64,000 nucleotides of DNA from NCBI RefSeq assembly GCF_024166365.1, contig NC_064819.1:152774293-152838292 (forward strand), read 5' to 3'. How positions within the stretch are numbered: position 1 is the stretch's first letter; the number at the start of each line of letters is the position of its first letter. Below are positions 61,971 through 64,000 of this stretch, one piece after another. The position numbers and the translations under genes are program-made. The notes under the pieces are model-generated. The model was not told where the DNA came from and made no database searches. It saw nothing but the letters and a program-made list of their open reading frames with translations. Source of the stretch: Elephas maximus indicus (lineage: Eukaryota > Chordata > Mammalia > Proboscidea > Elephantidae).

Positions 61971-62133
61971 GTTGTTGCTGTTATACATCATTGAGTCTGT
62001 TCCAACCCACAGCAACCCTATAGGACAGAGTAGAACTGCCTCATAGGGTTTCCAATGAGCAGCTGGTGAATTCGAACTGGCGACCTTTTGGTTAGCAGCC
62101 AAGCTCTTCAAACAATTGAGCCAGAAGGGCTCC
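61971..62133 (-). mobile_element. AfroSINE with perfect 12-bp target duplication
   Basis: AGTGGAAATATT at 61959-61970 and 62134-62145 flanks it. Confidence 0.94.
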
Positions 62134-62145
62134 AGTGGAAATATT

Positions 62146-63220
62146 AGTACTTAAAAATCAAAAAGGACACAAGAAACAATTTATAAAAAGAATTTTAGGG
62201 TTTGAAATTGGAACCTAGGTTAAAGTGTGCAGAGTTTGTTGATTTCATAGCCTTAGGTATTTGAAGATCAAATTCTCTTGGATTAGCAGCTACGATCCTA
62301 TTGTGCAAAGTAGAAACTCAAGCTTAATGTAATCTTACACAAAAATTATTTTGTCATTCATTGAAAAGAGAAAAATAGGCTGGTCAAGAATTGGCAATTT
62401 TGGCCTTTCTAGTTATTTATTTAGCTTAGCTTGCTTTGTTAAACTTCACCTTTAATGTATAGTGCCTGAGCTAAAAGTGCATATTATATTTTTCATGTAT
62501 TATTATGTTTATTGCAGGCTTGATTTTAGGAACAAAAATATTTAGACAAATTACAACAATCGAAAAAATTTGACAGGTGATACTGTTTTCTCATACCCTT
62601 TCTTTTCTCTTTCTCCTTTATATACATTTTTAGGTTTTTTTTTTATAATTTATAATTTATCTGACATAGGATTTGTTTCTTTTAATGGTGAATGTAAACC
62701 ACTGGTCATTCCAGTTTAATAAATTTGACTTTAAGTCTTTTATTCCCACTTTAAATATAATTTTGGTTCATTTCCACTCAATTGTGTATATACACTGGTC
62801 CACAATTAACTTTGTCCTGTGCTAAACTCCTACTATGGCCAAATTTGGGCTTTCAAGACTTTAAAGCAACATGATAGAGCCATATTACATGTCCTCAACT
62901 TAGATCTGCTGCGAGGTCAAGCGTTCCTGGGGAAAGAAATGAGCTGCTTGGCAACAACAACACCTGGGTAAAATTATAAACTAATTTTAGACAAGAAAAA
63001 AATGAGATCATCAATTGTTGTCATGGGGTGTTAGTTAGACAGAGATTGGAGTACTTACTTTTCTGAAATAATAACGAAAAGAACATTATAGTTTTTTTTT
63101 TAATTGGCCAGCTATTACATTTAACTGAAAAAAGGAAATGCATCAAATTAAATTTTTCTTCTCTATGAACTTTTCTCCTAAGCTAAATTAATTTATAACA
63201 AAGGAAGCTAGTTTTAGTGA
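62146..63220. other. Unrecognised intergenic sequence
   Basis: AT-rich; no gene or repeat recognised. Confidence 0.5.
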
Positions 63221-63370
63221 AAACCAGAAAACCAAACCCTTTGCCGTCAAGTCGATTCCGAATCTCTCCCAGTTGCCATTGCATAAATTCCGACTCATGG
63301 CAACCCTGTGTATGTCAGAGTAGAACTGTGCTCATAGGGTTTTCAGTGGCTAATTTTTTCTGAAGTAGTG
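63221..63370 (-). mobile_element. AfroSINE, older form, truncated
   Basis: 'accaaaccctttgccgtcaagtcgattcc' followed by a partly duplicated tail and 'ttttcagtggctaattttttctgaagtag'; the head is missing. 63371-64000 shows nothing further. Confidence 0.78.
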
Positions 63371-64000
63371 AGGGAGGCCAAAGGCATCTAGAATGGTGGT
63401 GGAGGAGATGGTTGGACAGGAGGGGGGGCGATAAGGCAACTGGTGACTTGCGGAAAAAGAGAAATGTTTTAAATGTTGTTAGGAAATTTTACAGGGCAAG
63501 ATGTGATCTAATCCCCTCTTTATCTCCCTTCAAAGCATTCAGTAAAATCTACTATATTCATAAGGGGTTTGGATTTGCATCAAGTCTGGCCTAAAGGAGA
63601 AAATGGGGCTGCAAAAGGGGCATACCCACAAACAGATTACATTTATAACACACATGTGAGTATGTGTACATACATTCATAAAGAAAAAGACAGAAATCTG
63701 GAAGTACTGTACGTGCACCAAAATCCTACATTCATTATTTCACAGTAATAGTCATATGGATGGGATCATAAATATTGTTAGTTTTTTTCTTTGTACTTTA
63801 CTGGATTTTCCAATTTTTATGGTGAACATGCAAAAAAAAAAAAAGCTGATAGTTTTAATAACAAAAGGAATGTAATAACTGTATTTTTCTAATTGGTTTT
63901 ATTGGAATTTTCTAGTTTGCTCCCTGCTTTTTTTTTTTTTCATCTTCTATCATGCCTCTAATAGATAGATGTTTATTTATTAATTTGTAGACCACACAAG

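Overview
This is a 64 kb stretch of mammalian nuclear DNA. It holds multi-exon genes with GT-AG introns, two CpG islands and dense interspersed repeats. More than 30 copies or fragments of a tRNA-derived SINE of the AfroSINE type are present, together with RTE/BovB-like LINE copies that share its 3' tail. That points to an afrotherian, most likely an elephant or another paenungulate. The species is inferred from repeat content alone.

Two protein-coding genes can be read completely. PNRC1 (plus strand) has two coding exons, 8982-9512 and 11640-12083, giving 324 residues. SRSF12 (minus strand) has five coding exons between 43045 and 26468, giving 261 residues. They are convergent, each with its own CpG-island promoter (about 8.55-10.1 kb and 42.5-43.4 kb). 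PNRC1 is a nuclear-receptor coactivator of the proline-rich PNRC family. SRSF12 is an RRM plus RS-domain splicing regulator. The pair parallels PNRC2 and SRSF10 elsewhere in mammalian genomes. SRSF12 intron 2 carries near-perfect signals of the minor (U12) spliceosome.

Layout: 0-8.5 kb is intergenic repeats (nested L1 3' ends, an RTE copy on the minus strand, MaLR-type LTRs). 8.5-12.7 kb is PNRC1. 12.7-26.5 kb is intergenic and the probable SRSF12 3' UTR, with relatively few repeats. 26.5-43.4 kb is SRSF12; its introns hold a HAL1-like LINE, an antisense L1 split by LTRs, and a 1.2 kb SINE pile-up. 43.4-64 kb is gene-free sequence made of RTE, L2, ERV LTR, MaLR, L1 and SINE copies, several nested three or four deep with target-site duplications still readable.

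I see no CRISPR array, operon, phage or other bacterial-type system, and no convincing new gene. The most interesting items are the minor-class intron with an apparent AT-AT boundary, the PNRC1 upstream ORF and possible internal promoter, a 51-bp-arm hairpin at 35.5 kb, and the nested transposons. Repeat family names come from recognition by eye, not from a library search.
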